From a virus, in the IMG/VR virus record IMGVR_UViG_3300028592_000004, positions 1 through 64,000 of that record: 64,000 nt of DNA. One strand, given 5' to 3'. Shown in pieces: positions 37,483 through 45,336 of the stretch (positions are counted from its first letter, which is position 1; each line of letters begins with the position of its first letter). Below the pieces are notes generated by a model. It was not told the DNA's origin. It ran no database searches and saw only the letters and a list, made by a program, of their open reading frames with translations. The position numbers and the translations under genes were made by a program.

Positions 37483-38301
37483 TTACGGTCGACTGAGACG
37501 CGCAATCACAGGCACCTTCCAGAGCCACGGAGAGGGATGCTGGAAGGTGTCGGTCGTCGCGACCGTGTCGTACATACTCAGCGCGTCGAGGCCTTTGGAG
37601 AAGATTCCGTGGGCCACAAACAGGGCTGTTGATCTGGCGCCGGCGAGCCGCGGATGAAGCATCTTGAAGGTTGCTCCACCATCGCAGATGTCGTCCACAA
37701 CGAGGACGTGCAGACCAGTGGCATCAACAGGCTTGTCGTCAACGCCGCGGATCTCCTTGTAGACGAGAGATCCGGTCGACGGATCTCGCGACTTCTCGCC
37801 GTACCAGACGTGAAAAGAGGGAACACGAACCGCCGCTTCCTGCTGACTGCGAAGGAAGGCTCCCTTATCCGGCAACAGGATGACCGTATCTTCGCTTGGC
37901 CAGCCCAGGCGCTGCAGGAGAGTGTCGACCTCGGGCCACATCGAAACGTTCTCAAGATTGTCGATCTCAGCGAACGCTGCCGCACTGTGGGCCTCGTAGG
38001 TACGCACGCGGGAGTAACCGAGCTCGTTGATCAGCCGGCCGAACACGCGTAGCGAGAACGGCGACAGCTTCTCAGGGTCAGTCACACGATCCTGCCGGCC
38101 GTACGGTAGATAAGGGAGAACGAGAGTCCTCGGCTGCATACCGTTCCGCTTGAGGACGTCTGTCGCAAGGAGCAGATTCATCAGCGCGGAACTGGATCGA
38201 ATGTCGGCCAGGAGAAACCCGTCGTTCTCCATGCCGGCTTGCAGCACAACATGCTGCTCCCCGGCGGAGAAGGTCAGCGTCTTAAAACTGGACAGAAGCA
38301 T
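37483..38301 (-). CDS. PRPP synthetase family pyrophosphokinase
   Basis: 272 aa, shorter than cellular Prs (about 310). LPYLPYGRQDR near residue 62, the EAHS region (DLHA in Prs) and VLVVDDICDGGATF near residue 200, the PRPP loop, assign the family, which transfers pyrophosphate from ATP to ribose 5-phosphate. It overlaps the upstream NAMPT gene by 20 bp. In phage NAD+ rebuilding pathways a Prs relative acts with a NAMPT relative; an ADP-ribose-using variant would need biochemical proof. Confidence 0.8.
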   Translation of the reverse strand: MLLSSFKTLTFSAGEQHVVLQAGMENDGFLLADIRSSSALMNLLLATDVLKRNGMQPRTLVLPYLPYGRQDRVTDPEKLSPFSLRVFGRLINELGYSRVRTYEAHSAAAFAEIDNLENVSMWPEVDTLLQRLGWPSEDTVILLPDKGAFLRSQQEAAVRVPSFHVWYGEKSRDPSTGSLVYKEIRGVDDKPVDATGLHVLVVDDICDGGATFKMLHPRLAGARSTALFVAHGIFSKGLDALSMYDTVATTDTFQHPSPWLWKVPVIARLSRP

Positions 38302-39685
38302 GGAAGTTCCTTCGCACTTCGTCGAACGTGTAGCGCCGCAGGATCTGCCCGTTTCGGAAAACAGGCATGAGTTCGCTGGGCGCGTCGGGCGGTGCCGAGT
38401 CGTAGGTGACCCCGGCGCGGAGAGCGACCCGGCCAACATGGCTCTTCTTGCCAGAGTCGGTGATCGGGTCCTTGAAGATGTTGACGTTGCGACCGTTCCG
38501 CGTGATCTGCGTGGCCTTGATCGCCATCCCCAGAGTGTCCCGCGTGCCGGCCCGGAGCAGACCACCAGCTCCGATGACGATATTCGATCCGTCGTACCCA
38601 GAGCCGACAGAGCGAATCAGCGTCTCCTCGTACCGCTGATGGTACATCCCGTCCCCGTAGATCAGCCCGATCTTCGGATTCAAGATACGGTACGGACTGT
38701 CGGCCAGCCGCTCGCTGCCGAACAACTCGTCCAACAGGACCAGCACACCCTTGGCCTCCGGCGTACCTGGCTCAGCCTTGGCATCACCGCAGATGATGTC
38801 CGGCGGGTAACCGCTATCGGGACGGATGATGACCCGACCGTTACGGGCAAGGATCTTGTCCTTCAGCCGCGGCAGAATGTTCGTACAGACGTGCCAGATC
38901 GAGTAGGTGTCCGAGACGATGGAAACGTAGCCGTCCGGATACAACTCCAGCATCCGCTCGAACGCCTCGAACTCGAACTCGCGACCGTAGGAGCACATGA
39001 CAGAGTGCTCGGAGGCGGGCACAGACATCATGCACGGCGATTCCGTTGGGAGGCTGTAGTACTCCTCAATGAACGGCTCGGCCACGATCGTGTCGCTGCC
39101 GCGGAACACGATGAGATGCGCTGCGCCGGAGATTGCCGCTGACTCCTCAGACGTGTCGCTCCGGTAGCCGAAGTCGTGCACGTTGAATTCCAGAGGCTGT
39201 CGCGAGTAGCGACGAGCGATTCGGTAATACTCCAGACTGTTTGTCGCGACGGTGCAGGGATACCACACCTTCAGCAGCAACGATTCCAGAAAGCCCGGCG
39301 CCCACGGGAAGTCGTCGTGCGTCGACTCCAGCGTGAGCAGGGCATTCTTCACCGGCAGGACGGTGCCCTCAGGCACGGCGCTGATCTCGACAGGCCACTG
39401 ACCGAGGTCAGCGATGCCGTGGAGCTTCTCCTTGATGTCGTCGCTCGGCTCGGACCCGAGGATCCGCCGACGCCGCTTGAGGAAGTCCTCGACGTTGGCC
39501 GTCGTGATGGGCTGAGTCAAGTACTCCATCAGGTAGTACTGCAAGCCGAAGAACAGGAGCTCCTCGAAGTACTTGTCGCTTCGGGCGTTCAGATACGAAA
39601 TCACCCGGGTGGTCCCGGGTGCGTACTGTTCCATGTGGCCCATCTTGTAGACGTCAGTCCGCAGAAGCGGGTGAACTAGCTTCAT
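38282..39685 (-). CDS. nicotinamide phosphoribosyltransferase (NAMPT/Namat-type)
   Basis: 467 aa, near the family's usual 480-490. TDVYKMGHMEQYAPGTTRVI, VHDFGYRSDTSEESAAISGA, VSDTYSIWHVC, IRPDSGYPPD and NIVIGAGGLLRAGTRDTLG follow the NAMPT core in order, including the RPDSG loop. The enzyme joins nicotinamide to PRPP to give NMN, or to ADP-ribose pyrophosphate to give NAD+ in the phage Namat variant. Overlap with the Prs homologue downstream points to one pathway. Which variant this is cannot be told from the sequence. Confidence 0.85.
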   Translation of the reverse strand: MKLVHPLLRTDVYKMGHMEQYAPGTTRVISYLNARSDKYFEELLFFGLQYYLMEYLTQPITTANVEDFLKRRRRILGSEPSDDIKEKLHGIADLGQWPVEISAVPEGTVLPVKNALLTLESTHDDFPWAPGFLESLLLKVWYPCTVATNSLEYYRIARRYSRQPLEFNVHDFGYRSDTSEESAAISGAAHLIVFRGSDTIVAEPFIEEYYSLPTESPCMMSVPASEHSVMCSYGREFEFEAFERMLELYPDGYVSIVSDTYSIWHVCTNILPRLKDKILARNGRVIIRPDSGYPPDIICGDAKAEPGTPEAKGVLVLLDELFGSERLADSPYRILNPKIGLIYGDGMYHQRYEETLIRSVGSGYDGSNIVIGAGGLLRAGTRDTLGMAIKATQITRNGRNVNIFKDPITDSGKKSHVGRVALRAGVTYDSAPPDAPSELMPVFRNGQILRRYTFDEVRRNFHASVQF

Positions 39686-39694
39686 GACTCGCTT

Positions 39695-40087
39695 TCATTC
39701 GATGTCGATGCCTCGCACGTTTGTTGGCGAGGCTGGTGGAGGAGGTGATTCAGGCGACAACATAGCCTGACGCTGCAGAAAGTCGAGCAAGGCGACAGCC
39801 TGAGAACGTGTCACAGGTTTCATCGCCGTCAGCTGCTCAGTGCCGCGAACCCAGACCTCGAACTTCACGGGGTCTGTTTCGATGATGAGGTTGAGTCGGC
39901 CGAAGCGGAGTGAAAAGCCAGAAGCCGACTGCGAATGCTTCGGTCCTGGATCCTGGTCAGCGAAGACAGCCAACGCATTCGCCTGCGGACCAGTCATCAG
40001 CAGAACAAGATCGACATCGGAGTTGGGCTTTGGCGATCCGTAGACGCGACTCCCTGTCAGGATAGCGTTCGGCCGCAGGTCAGGCAC
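39695..40087 (-). CDS. MNT-type nucleotidyltransferase-fold protein
   Basis: 130 aa from a GTG overlapping the upstream stop. AILTGSRVYGSPKPNSDVDL then VLL: GSRxxGxxxxxSDxDL is the minimal nucleotidyltransferase signature (MNT/Cca-type), with LIIETDPVKFEVW as the third-strand region. C-terminal Pro-rich tail. It sits inside the NDK-NAMPT-Prs run, which suggests nucleotide use, but the transferred group and acceptor are unknown. Confidence 0.7.
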   Translation of the reverse strand: MPDLRPNAILTGSRVYGSPKPNSDVDLVLLMTGPQANALAVFADQDPGPKHSQSASGFSLRFGRLNLIIETDPVKFEVWVRGTEQLTAMKPVTRSQAVALLDFLQRQAMLSPESPPPPASPTNVRGIDIE

Positions 40088-40496
40088 CGGTCTTGAACCG
40101 CCCCGGCCAGAAGATCTCAAGCTCGCGAGCCGCCGCTTCGGGGCTATCGCTCGTGTGGGACACCGAGAACGGCAACCTCCGCATGAAGTCCCCGCGGATG
40201 GTGCCCGGCTCCGGGTCCACAGTAGAACCCTGCATTGCTCGGGCTTTCTCGATCGCGTTCTCTCCGGAGATGACCACTGCGATCATCTCCAAGTCCGCGG
40301 TGACGTCGATCAACCGCTCGAAGAAGTCCTTTGACTTATGCTCTTCGTACAGCTTCTCGATCTTGCCGTAGTTCGGCGTAATCATCTCCACATGGAGAAT
40401 ATCGAACCGACGCTCAAGCCGGGCCAAGATCGTCCCTGCCAGCTCTCGCTTCAGGGCGTGGTTCTTGATGAGAAAGAGGGTGACTTGCTGCGACAT
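40080..40496 (-). CDS. ndk: nucleoside diphosphate kinase
   Basis: 138 aa, typical NDK length. VTLFLIKNHALKRELAGTIL (Lys11 of the ATP site), LYEEHKSKDFFERLIDVT, AVVISGENAIEKARAMQGST, PGTIRGDFMRRLPFSVSHTS with the phospho-histidine His114. The canonical NxxHGSDS is SVSHTSDS here: His and SDS remain, Asn and Gly do not. NDK balances NTP pools by phosphate transfer from ATP. Rare in phages. Confidence 0.8.
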   Translation of the reverse strand: MSQQVTLFLIKNHALKRELAGTILARLERRFDILHVEMITPNYGKIEKLYEEHKSKDFFERLIDVTADLEMIAVVISGENAIEKARAMQGSTVDPEPGTIRGDFMRRLPFSVSHTSDSPEAAARELEIFWPGRFKTGA

Positions 40497-40771
40497 TTGG
40501 AAACCGTGCTCCTCGGTGAGAGGTCTGCGGACAGACCCAGGGCGGAAAGAACGACGCCAAGAAGTCGACGCTGAGCCAGGCGTCGATATCGACCGTAAAT
40601 CGCAACCCAGTTGATAGGCCCGTGGGTGCGGCCGGCGGCGTCTGACAGAAACGACGGAAGATCACGCCAGGTGACTGGCATGGTGACGTAGTAGTGGAGA
40701 GCGAGGGCCACGCACTTCGAGCTCACGACGGGCTTGCGCCCGCAAGTGATCTCGCCTTTCGCCTCAGCCAA
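40451..40771 (-). CDS. hypothetical protein
   Basis: 106 aa from a TTG overlapping the upstream stop (no good ribosome site). Helical: VVSSKCVALALHYYVTMPVT, INWVAIYGRYRRLAQRRLLG. C-terminal Ser/Arg-rich stretch overlaps the NDK start by 46 bp. Start and coding status are uncertain. Function unknown. Confidence 0.4.
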   Translation of the reverse strand: MAEAKGEITCGRKPVVSSKCVALALHYYVTMPVTWRDLPSFLSDAAGRTHGPINWVAIYGRYRRLAQRRLLGVVLSALGLSADLSPRSTVSKCRSKSPSFSSRTTP

Positions 40772-41105
40772 AGCAGTCGCCGCGAGGGCGAGCTGCCTTC
40801 GGTTCGGCGGGACCCATGCTGAGGAATTGCTCGAACCAGTGCCAGCACGACAGATCAATTTCCGACTTGTGCTGCTCGATCGACCTGCGGACATACTGGA
40901 AGTTCCCGACGTACTTTTGGTGGCCAATGCCGAACCCGTACACGCCGAGATTGAGCGATTGTGAGCCCAGGTCGTCGTCCGTCAGGCGAAGCACAGCCTG
41001 CGTGAGAACGACCTGGCGACCGTCCGACATCGTGCGGACGAAAGAAGGCTCCTCGAACATGTCGACGATTTCGACCTGTCGGGGAGGATCGTAAAGATTC
41101 AGCAT
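40764..41105 (-). CDS. hypothetical protein
   Basis: 113 aa from MLNLYDPPRQVEIVDMFEEP (TGATG coupling with the previous stop). Beta-rich, with VVLTQAVLRLTDDDLGSQSL and LGVYGFGIGHQKYVGNFQYV. Function unknown. Confidence 0.6.
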   Translation of the reverse strand: MLNLYDPPRQVEIVDMFEEPSFVRTMSDGRQVVLTQAVLRLTDDDLGSQSLNLGVYGFGIGHQKYVGNFQYVRRSIEQHKSEIDLSCWHWFEQFLSMGPAEPKAARPRGDCFG

Positions 41106-41332
41106 CAACGCATCCAGTGGGACTTGGTCATATCCCAGCCCCCTGTCGGCACCGGTGCGATCGTCGCCTGAGGCGCCTGTGCGTTGACCCCGGGAGGAGC
41201 CATCGGCGACATCGGCTTCTGCGGCATGGCAAGGGGCTTGGGCAGAGCGCTGGGTGGCTGCGGAAGCGGAGGCTTGCCGAGACCCATGCCCATCTTCTCC
41301 AGTGCCTTCATGGCAATTTTGACGCGGTCCAT
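41105..41332 (-). CDS. Pro-rich low-complexity protein
   Basis: 75 aa. A short N-terminal helix (MDRVKIAMKALEKMGMGLGK), then a repetitive Pro/Met/Ala stretch (LPKPLAMPQKPMSPMAPPGV) and a terminal GGWDMTKSHWMR. Disordered linker or tail-like protein; function unknown. Confidence 0.55.
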   Translation of the reverse strand: MDRVKIAMKALEKMGMGLGKPPLPQPPSALPKPLAMPQKPMSPMAPPGVNAQAPQATIAPVPTGGWDMTKSHWMR

Positions 41333-41362
41333 CGCTTAGGTCTCAATCGAGGTCAAGGTGCC

Positions 41363-41686
41363 TCAGTGTGTGATCTGGATCGCCCGGAAGTCCGCGCTGG
41401 TTGAGCGTGCGGGCGGGTTCCCCGCCAGTTCGCCCGTCACCGGAATCACGTCGCGATCCTGCATCTGCAGCTCTTCCTCCGGCTTCTGGATCAGGACCTG
41501 ACGGCCGTCCTGGAGCAGGAGGGAGTTGTACCCCGCATGATACCCGTTCCCGGTCACGGGATTTCGCGCGAGCCGCTCGTTCGAGAAGTTCACGAACTCT
41601 CGCAGCGCGGAGGAGACCGCTTCGGGTAGTGATCGGCCGGCCGAAAACTCGTCCAGCGCATGCTCGTAGATCGTCTTCACATCCAT
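41363..41686 (-). CDS. hypothetical protein
   Basis: 107 aa. Helical first half (MDVKTIYEHALDEFSAGRSL, SSALREFVNFSNERLARN), beta second half (YNSLLLQDGRQVLIQKPEEE). 31-bp gap to the previous gene's stop. Function unknown. Confidence 0.6.
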   Translation of the reverse strand: MDVKTIYEHALDEFSAGRSLPEAVSSALREFVNFSNERLARNPVTGNGYHAGYNSLLLQDGRQVLIQKPEEELQMQDRDVIPVTGELAGNPPARSTSADFRAIQITH

Positions 41687-41692
41687 CGGTGT

Positions 41693-42100
41693 TCATTCCG
41701 TGTCTATGTATCGGGCTTCAGATGGAGTCTGTTGAACGGCCTCATGATACGTGACCGTCAACTCTTCCGACAACGGAATTGCCTGGTCGTACCTCTCGGC
41801 CAGGCGGAACGTCCAGTCCAACTGGGCAAAGCGATTGACCCGTTCCGTGATCAGCAGCCGGCAGCGAACCGGACTCGACAGCAGAACGGAGAGTTCACCG
41901 TCTTTGGCCGAACAGGTGTTGACGGTGCCTTCCAGATCGTGAATCGAACACCGGACATCAAAGAGGCGATCCAAAGCGAACTGGATCATCAACAACAGCT
42001 GTGAGCTGGCGATGTCGTGGGTGTTGATGTCCCACAGCGACTGCCGGATGGCTTCAATCGTCCAGGCGCACTTACGACTCAGTCCCGGGAAGAGGCTCAT
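41693..42100 (-). CDS. hypothetical helical protein
   Basis: 135 aa. MSLFPGLSRKCAWTIEAIRQ, QLLLMIQFALDRLFDVRCSI, and VRCRLLITERVNRFAQLDWT. ATGA overlap with the gene at 42097. Function unknown. Confidence 0.6.
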   Translation of the reverse strand: MSLFPGLSRKCAWTIEAIRQSLWDINTHDIASSQLLLMIQFALDRLFDVRCSIHDLEGTVNTCSAKDGELSVLLSSPVRCRLLITERVNRFAQLDWTFRLAERYDQAIPLSEELTVTYHEAVQQTPSEARYIDTE

Positions 42101-42723
42101 TTGCGGCGAGGGGTCCGGGCCAGATCAAGCGGGCGTCCTGCCTCCTCGAACAGCCGGTCAATCTCTTTCACTTCACTGCGAAAGAATGGACTTTGACACA
42201 GGGGATCCTCAAACGCAGCCAGAAGATCCCGACAGTCTTCCACCCACACTCGCACAGCTTCGCCGTGGTCTTTGTAGGTGAACGGTGTGAATCCGATCGT
42301 GAGATCGGCCGCGGCGCGGAGCTCAGCCAGCTTGGCGAGTTTCTCAGGCTCCTCGGCAGTGACGATGGCGGAGCGGAGAGCTTGATGGCGCCTGGCGGTG
42401 CCGATGCGAGGATCAGGCGAAAGCATGCAGACGGCCCGAGCGATCGAAAGCTCGCTCATGTCGCAGACCTCTTCGAAGGTCATGCCGTAGTGCTGAACAC
42501 AGTAGATCATGCGGGAGGCACAGCGAATGACCGCGACGTAGATCTGGATGTCATCCAGGGTCGGGTCGGCCCACTCGCGGGCATAGCGATCGGCGATGTC
42601 TCCGATCGCTTCTGGGTCCGCAATGGTCGGATCCTTTCGGCGAGCAAGCAAGTAGACATGCTGCCGATTGACCTGATCCATGAGCGCGTCCAAGTCAATG
42701 GACGGAGAGAACTGCAGTGACAT
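42097..42723 (-). CDS. hypothetical helical protein
   Basis: 208 aa, largely helical: IDLDALMDQVNRQHVYLLAR, DIQIYVAVIRCASRMIYCVQ, IVTAEEPEKLAKLAELRAAA. Ends in a basic RPLDLARTPRRK. Function unknown. Confidence 0.6.
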   Translation of the reverse strand: MSLQFSPSIDLDALMDQVNRQHVYLLARRKDPTIADPEAIGDIADRYAREWADPTLDDIQIYVAVIRCASRMIYCVQHYGMTFEEVCDMSELSIARAVCMLSPDPRIGTARRHQALRSAIVTAEEPEKLAKLAELRAAADLTIGFTPFTYKDHGEAVRVWVEDCRDLLAAFEDPLCQSPFFRSEVKEIDRLFEEAGRPLDLARTPRRK

Positions 42724-42741
42724 CCCTGCCTCGCGTGAGGA

Positions 42742-43104
42742 CTACTTACCCGAGTTGCCGGAGAACCGGCCACCCTTCTGATCCTTGTCCTTCTTGTCCT
42801 CTCGCGACTGCTGGCCCTTACCGCCCTTCTGGGCCTGGGCAGTCGCCTTCGGGGGCTCCGCGGCCTTCTCAGCCGGAGCGCTGGCAACCACCTGAGGAGC
42901 CGGCGTGCTGGTCACCGGCGGGTCGACAACCGCTGGCACCGGAGCAGGGGACGCAGCGACCGGTGCAACGACCGTTTCGGCAGTTGCTGCAGGTTTGGAA
43001 GTGACAGGCTCGGGAGCGGGCTGGGTTGTTGCCGACCGCGGCCGAGCCCGATCCACCAGTTTGCCCTGTTGCCGAAGACGTTCGCGGTAGTCGATCTGAC
43101 TCAT
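42742..43104 (-). CDS. Ala/Pro/Val-rich disordered protein
   Basis: 120 aa. After MSQIDYRERLRQQGKLVDRA the sequence is a low-complexity Pro/Ala/Val run (AASPAPVPAVVDPPVTSTPA) and a Gly/Lys-rich end (GKGQQSREDKKDKDQKGGRF). Probably an unstructured linker, scaffold or internal virion protein. Adjacent to the three-part glycosyltransferase gene. Confidence 0.55.
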   Translation of the reverse strand: MSQIDYRERLRQQGKLVDRARPRSATTQPAPEPVTSKPAATAETVVAPVAASPAPVPAVVDPPVTSTPAPQVVASAPAEKAAEPPKATAQAQKGGKGQQSREDKKDKDQKGGRFSGNSGK

Positions 43105-43116
43105 TCTCGGAATCCA

Positions 43117-45333
43117 TTACGAGTTAAGTCCGTAGTGCCAGCGGATTTCTTTCTGCCAATCTGAGCCGTACTTCGCACGGAAGACGTCTCTGGCAGCCGC
43201 GGCATCACAAATCTGGTGATGAGCGATCTGGTCGCCCCTTTGACCGTCCAAGTATACCCGACGCGAGCGATAATGGAACACGAAGCACCGGTCTGTCAAT
43301 AGAACCCGGAATCCGTCATCCCGAGCCCGCTTCTGAAGTTCGTGGCCTGCGCCAAATCCACTCAGTGGAAAGTCCTCGTCCAGGAGGCCCACGCGATCAA
43401 ACACAGACCGGGAAACCATCATGGCCTCAGTCGAAACGACGGGGCATTCTTCAGTCGTCACGCCAGCTTCGTAGTGGTGGATATCACCGAAATGTCCACG
43501 GTTCTGCAACTCCTGAGCGTTCGACACAGCGGCGATGATTCCATCCGCAGGCTGCGGGTGGTCATGAGCGACGACAGCCATCTCGTGAAAGAAGCCTGCG
43601 CTCAGAGCCACGTCATTGTGCAGCAGCAGAAAACGGTCGTATGCCGGATTCGGCATAACCGATTCCAGAGCCATGTTGACTGCCTTCGACCAGCCGATGT
43701 TCTTGCCCGGCACCAGTACAGTCTCGTCAGCAACAGCGTGGTAGTCCCCACTGTTGTCGACCACCACGACCGGTAACCCGGCGTCCCGCGCCTTATGCAC
43801 GAGCCCGGTCGTCATGTCGTGATACTTGAAGGTGACGATGATCACGACAATTCGGCCTGCTGTCTTCTCCGCTGGGTCGAGCCACTGGTCGTCCAGCCGT
43901 TTGAGCATTCGCCTCAGCGACTGACGACGGACATTGAGGCGGTGCCCCATGTCCCGCTCAACCTGATGATTGTCGAGAGCGACGTGGTTGCAGTGGCCGA
44001 CCACAACCGTCTTTGCATGCTTGGAGAGTACGCGAAGCTCGCGGCCCCGGACGTGCCCCAGCCGGTACATGAGCTCGTACTTGTCGTTGTTGCCAAAGCT
44101 GATGTCCTCCCGGAATTGCTCCTTCGTCAACCCGCGGAAAGCAAGCATGCACTCCGTGGCCGGCGACAGCACGTGACCTGACTGCGATGTGCGCTGACAA
44201 GGGATCGAGTAGTAGCGGCGGCTCTGATGCTGCTCACAACCCTGCCGGAACGCCTCCCACTGCCGATCGGTGAAGAACGTGTCACCATCGAAGACGACTG
44301 TCACCTGAGCCACGAGCGAGCCGTACCAGATCCCGAGGTTGCGAGCCCGGTTGATCTGGATGGCCCGCACGACCTTCTGTGCGGTCGACTTGGCCTTGCG
44401 GTAGGCGTGAGGAGAGAACGGCAGTTCCATCCAATGCCGCTGGTACTTCTCCAGCAGCTCGATGTACTTTGCGCGAAGCTCCTCGTTGTGGAGCGAGTTC
44501 ACGATGTAGATCTCGTGACAGTCCTCTTGAGCCGGCATCTGGAGAATGTGCTCCAGCGTGGCTAGCCGTGAGCCCGCGTTGTCCCGCGGCGGCAGCTCGT
44601 TGCCGACGATCCGCACGACGCAGAACGAGAACTTACGGAGCACCTCTTTGCCAGGCAGCTCCACCTTGTGATTTCGGGATCCACGGCGCCGAATCGTGAC
44701 GAACTGATTCGGCGGTCCGTGGTGGATGAACCCGGGTCCCAGAACGTGGCCCTTCACCTTGTGCTTCCACAAGACATAGGGCAGGCTGATCTGGTCCCGG
44801 TAGGAACCACGGGCGATCTCTTTCCACCAGGAGGCCAAGATCGGAGCCGCGGCGCGATCGGCGATCAGAACGCCTGTCTCGAAGTGGTCTCCCTTGTCAG
44901 GGAACCCTTCCTTGCGATACCGGCGGAGTTGGCGGTTCTGAATACCGCTCTTGTCCCACCCGTCACGGTTGATGCAGTCGACCTCCTGGGCCACAGAGTG
45001 AACCAGGGGCCGGCGGAAGGCCGCAATCGGCCCGTGGAGCTTCATGTCCCGAAAGACCGCCAGATCCATCTTGGCGATCAGGTTCGAGTCCATCCAGACG
45101 ACGCGTTTCGCCCTCGGGAAGAGCCTCAGGATGTGGGTCTTGTGCCACCGGGCGGTCCGGCGGGACGGCAGCGCCACGTCGATCGTAGGGACCGCAATCC
45201 AGCCTTTCCGTCCCATTCGCTCACGAACCGTAGGATCGGAGCAGAAAGCAATGCACGGGTATTGAACAGACGGCACCCGTGGAATGACATCGGTCGCCCC
45301 GATCATCGCCGTGACAAAGACCAAGTCGTCCAT
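43117..45333 (-). CDS. three-module glycosyltransferase-like protein
   Basis: 738 aa. Module 1 (about 1-215): VFVTAMIGATD, RVVWMDSNLIAKMDL resemble the DUF616/TOD1-like glycosyltransferase fold. Module 2 (about 225-440): CVVRIVGNELPPRDN, QINRARNLGIWYGSLVAQVT, VVFDGDTFFTDRQW carry a DGD metal-type motif and look like a second GT-A fold. Module 3 (about 480-738): VVIIVTFKYHDM, PVVVVDNSGDYHAV, GWSKAVNMALE, FLLLHNDVALSAGF are classic GT2 (DxD replaced by HND). All three may act in one chain, adding sugars in series. Membrane segments are absent. Confidence 0.75.
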   Translation of the reverse strand: MDDLVFVTAMIGATDVIPRVPSVQYPCIAFCSDPTVRERMGRKGWIAVPTIDVALPSRRTARWHKTHILRLFPRAKRVVWMDSNLIAKMDLAVFRDMKLHGPIAAFRRPLVHSVAQEVDCINRDGWDKSGIQNRQLRRYRKEGFPDKGDHFETGVLIADRAAAPILASWWKEIARGSYRDQISLPYVLWKHKVKGHVLGPGFIHHGPPNQFVTIRRRGSRNHKVELPGKEVLRKFSFCVVRIVGNELPPRDNAGSRLATLEHILQMPAQEDCHEIYIVNSLHNEELRAKYIELLEKYQRHWMELPFSPHAYRKAKSTAQKVVRAIQINRARNLGIWYGSLVAQVTVVFDGDTFFTDRQWEAFRQGCEQHQSRRYYSIPCQRTSQSGHVLSPATECMLAFRGLTKEQFREDISFGNNDKYELMYRLGHVRGRELRVLSKHAKTVVVGHCNHVALDNHQVERDMGHRLNVRRQSLRRMLKRLDDQWLDPAEKTAGRIVVIIVTFKYHDMTTGLVHKARDAGLPVVVVDNSGDYHAVADETVLVPGKNIGWSKAVNMALESVMPNPAYDRFLLLHNDVALSAGFFHEMAVVAHDHPQPADGIIAAVSNAQELQNRGHFGDIHHYEAGVTTEECPVVSTEAMMVSRSVFDRVGLLDEDFPLSGFGAGHELQKRARDDGFRVLLTDRCFVFHYRSRRVYLDGQRGDQIAHHQICDAAAARDVFRAKYGSDWQKEIRWHYGLNS

Positions 45334-45336
45334 GAC

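Noticed and set aside
42742-43104. Repetitive Pro/Ala codons that looked like a satellite repeat.
   Set aside because: They encode a disordered Pro/Ala/Val protein in a single open frame with a normal start.
45248-45266. A partial match to the recurrent element (GCAATGCACGGGTATTGAA).
   Set aside because: It lies inside the coding sequence of the three-module glycosyltransferase (SVQYPCIAFCSD), where the residues fit the family, so it is probably coincidence.
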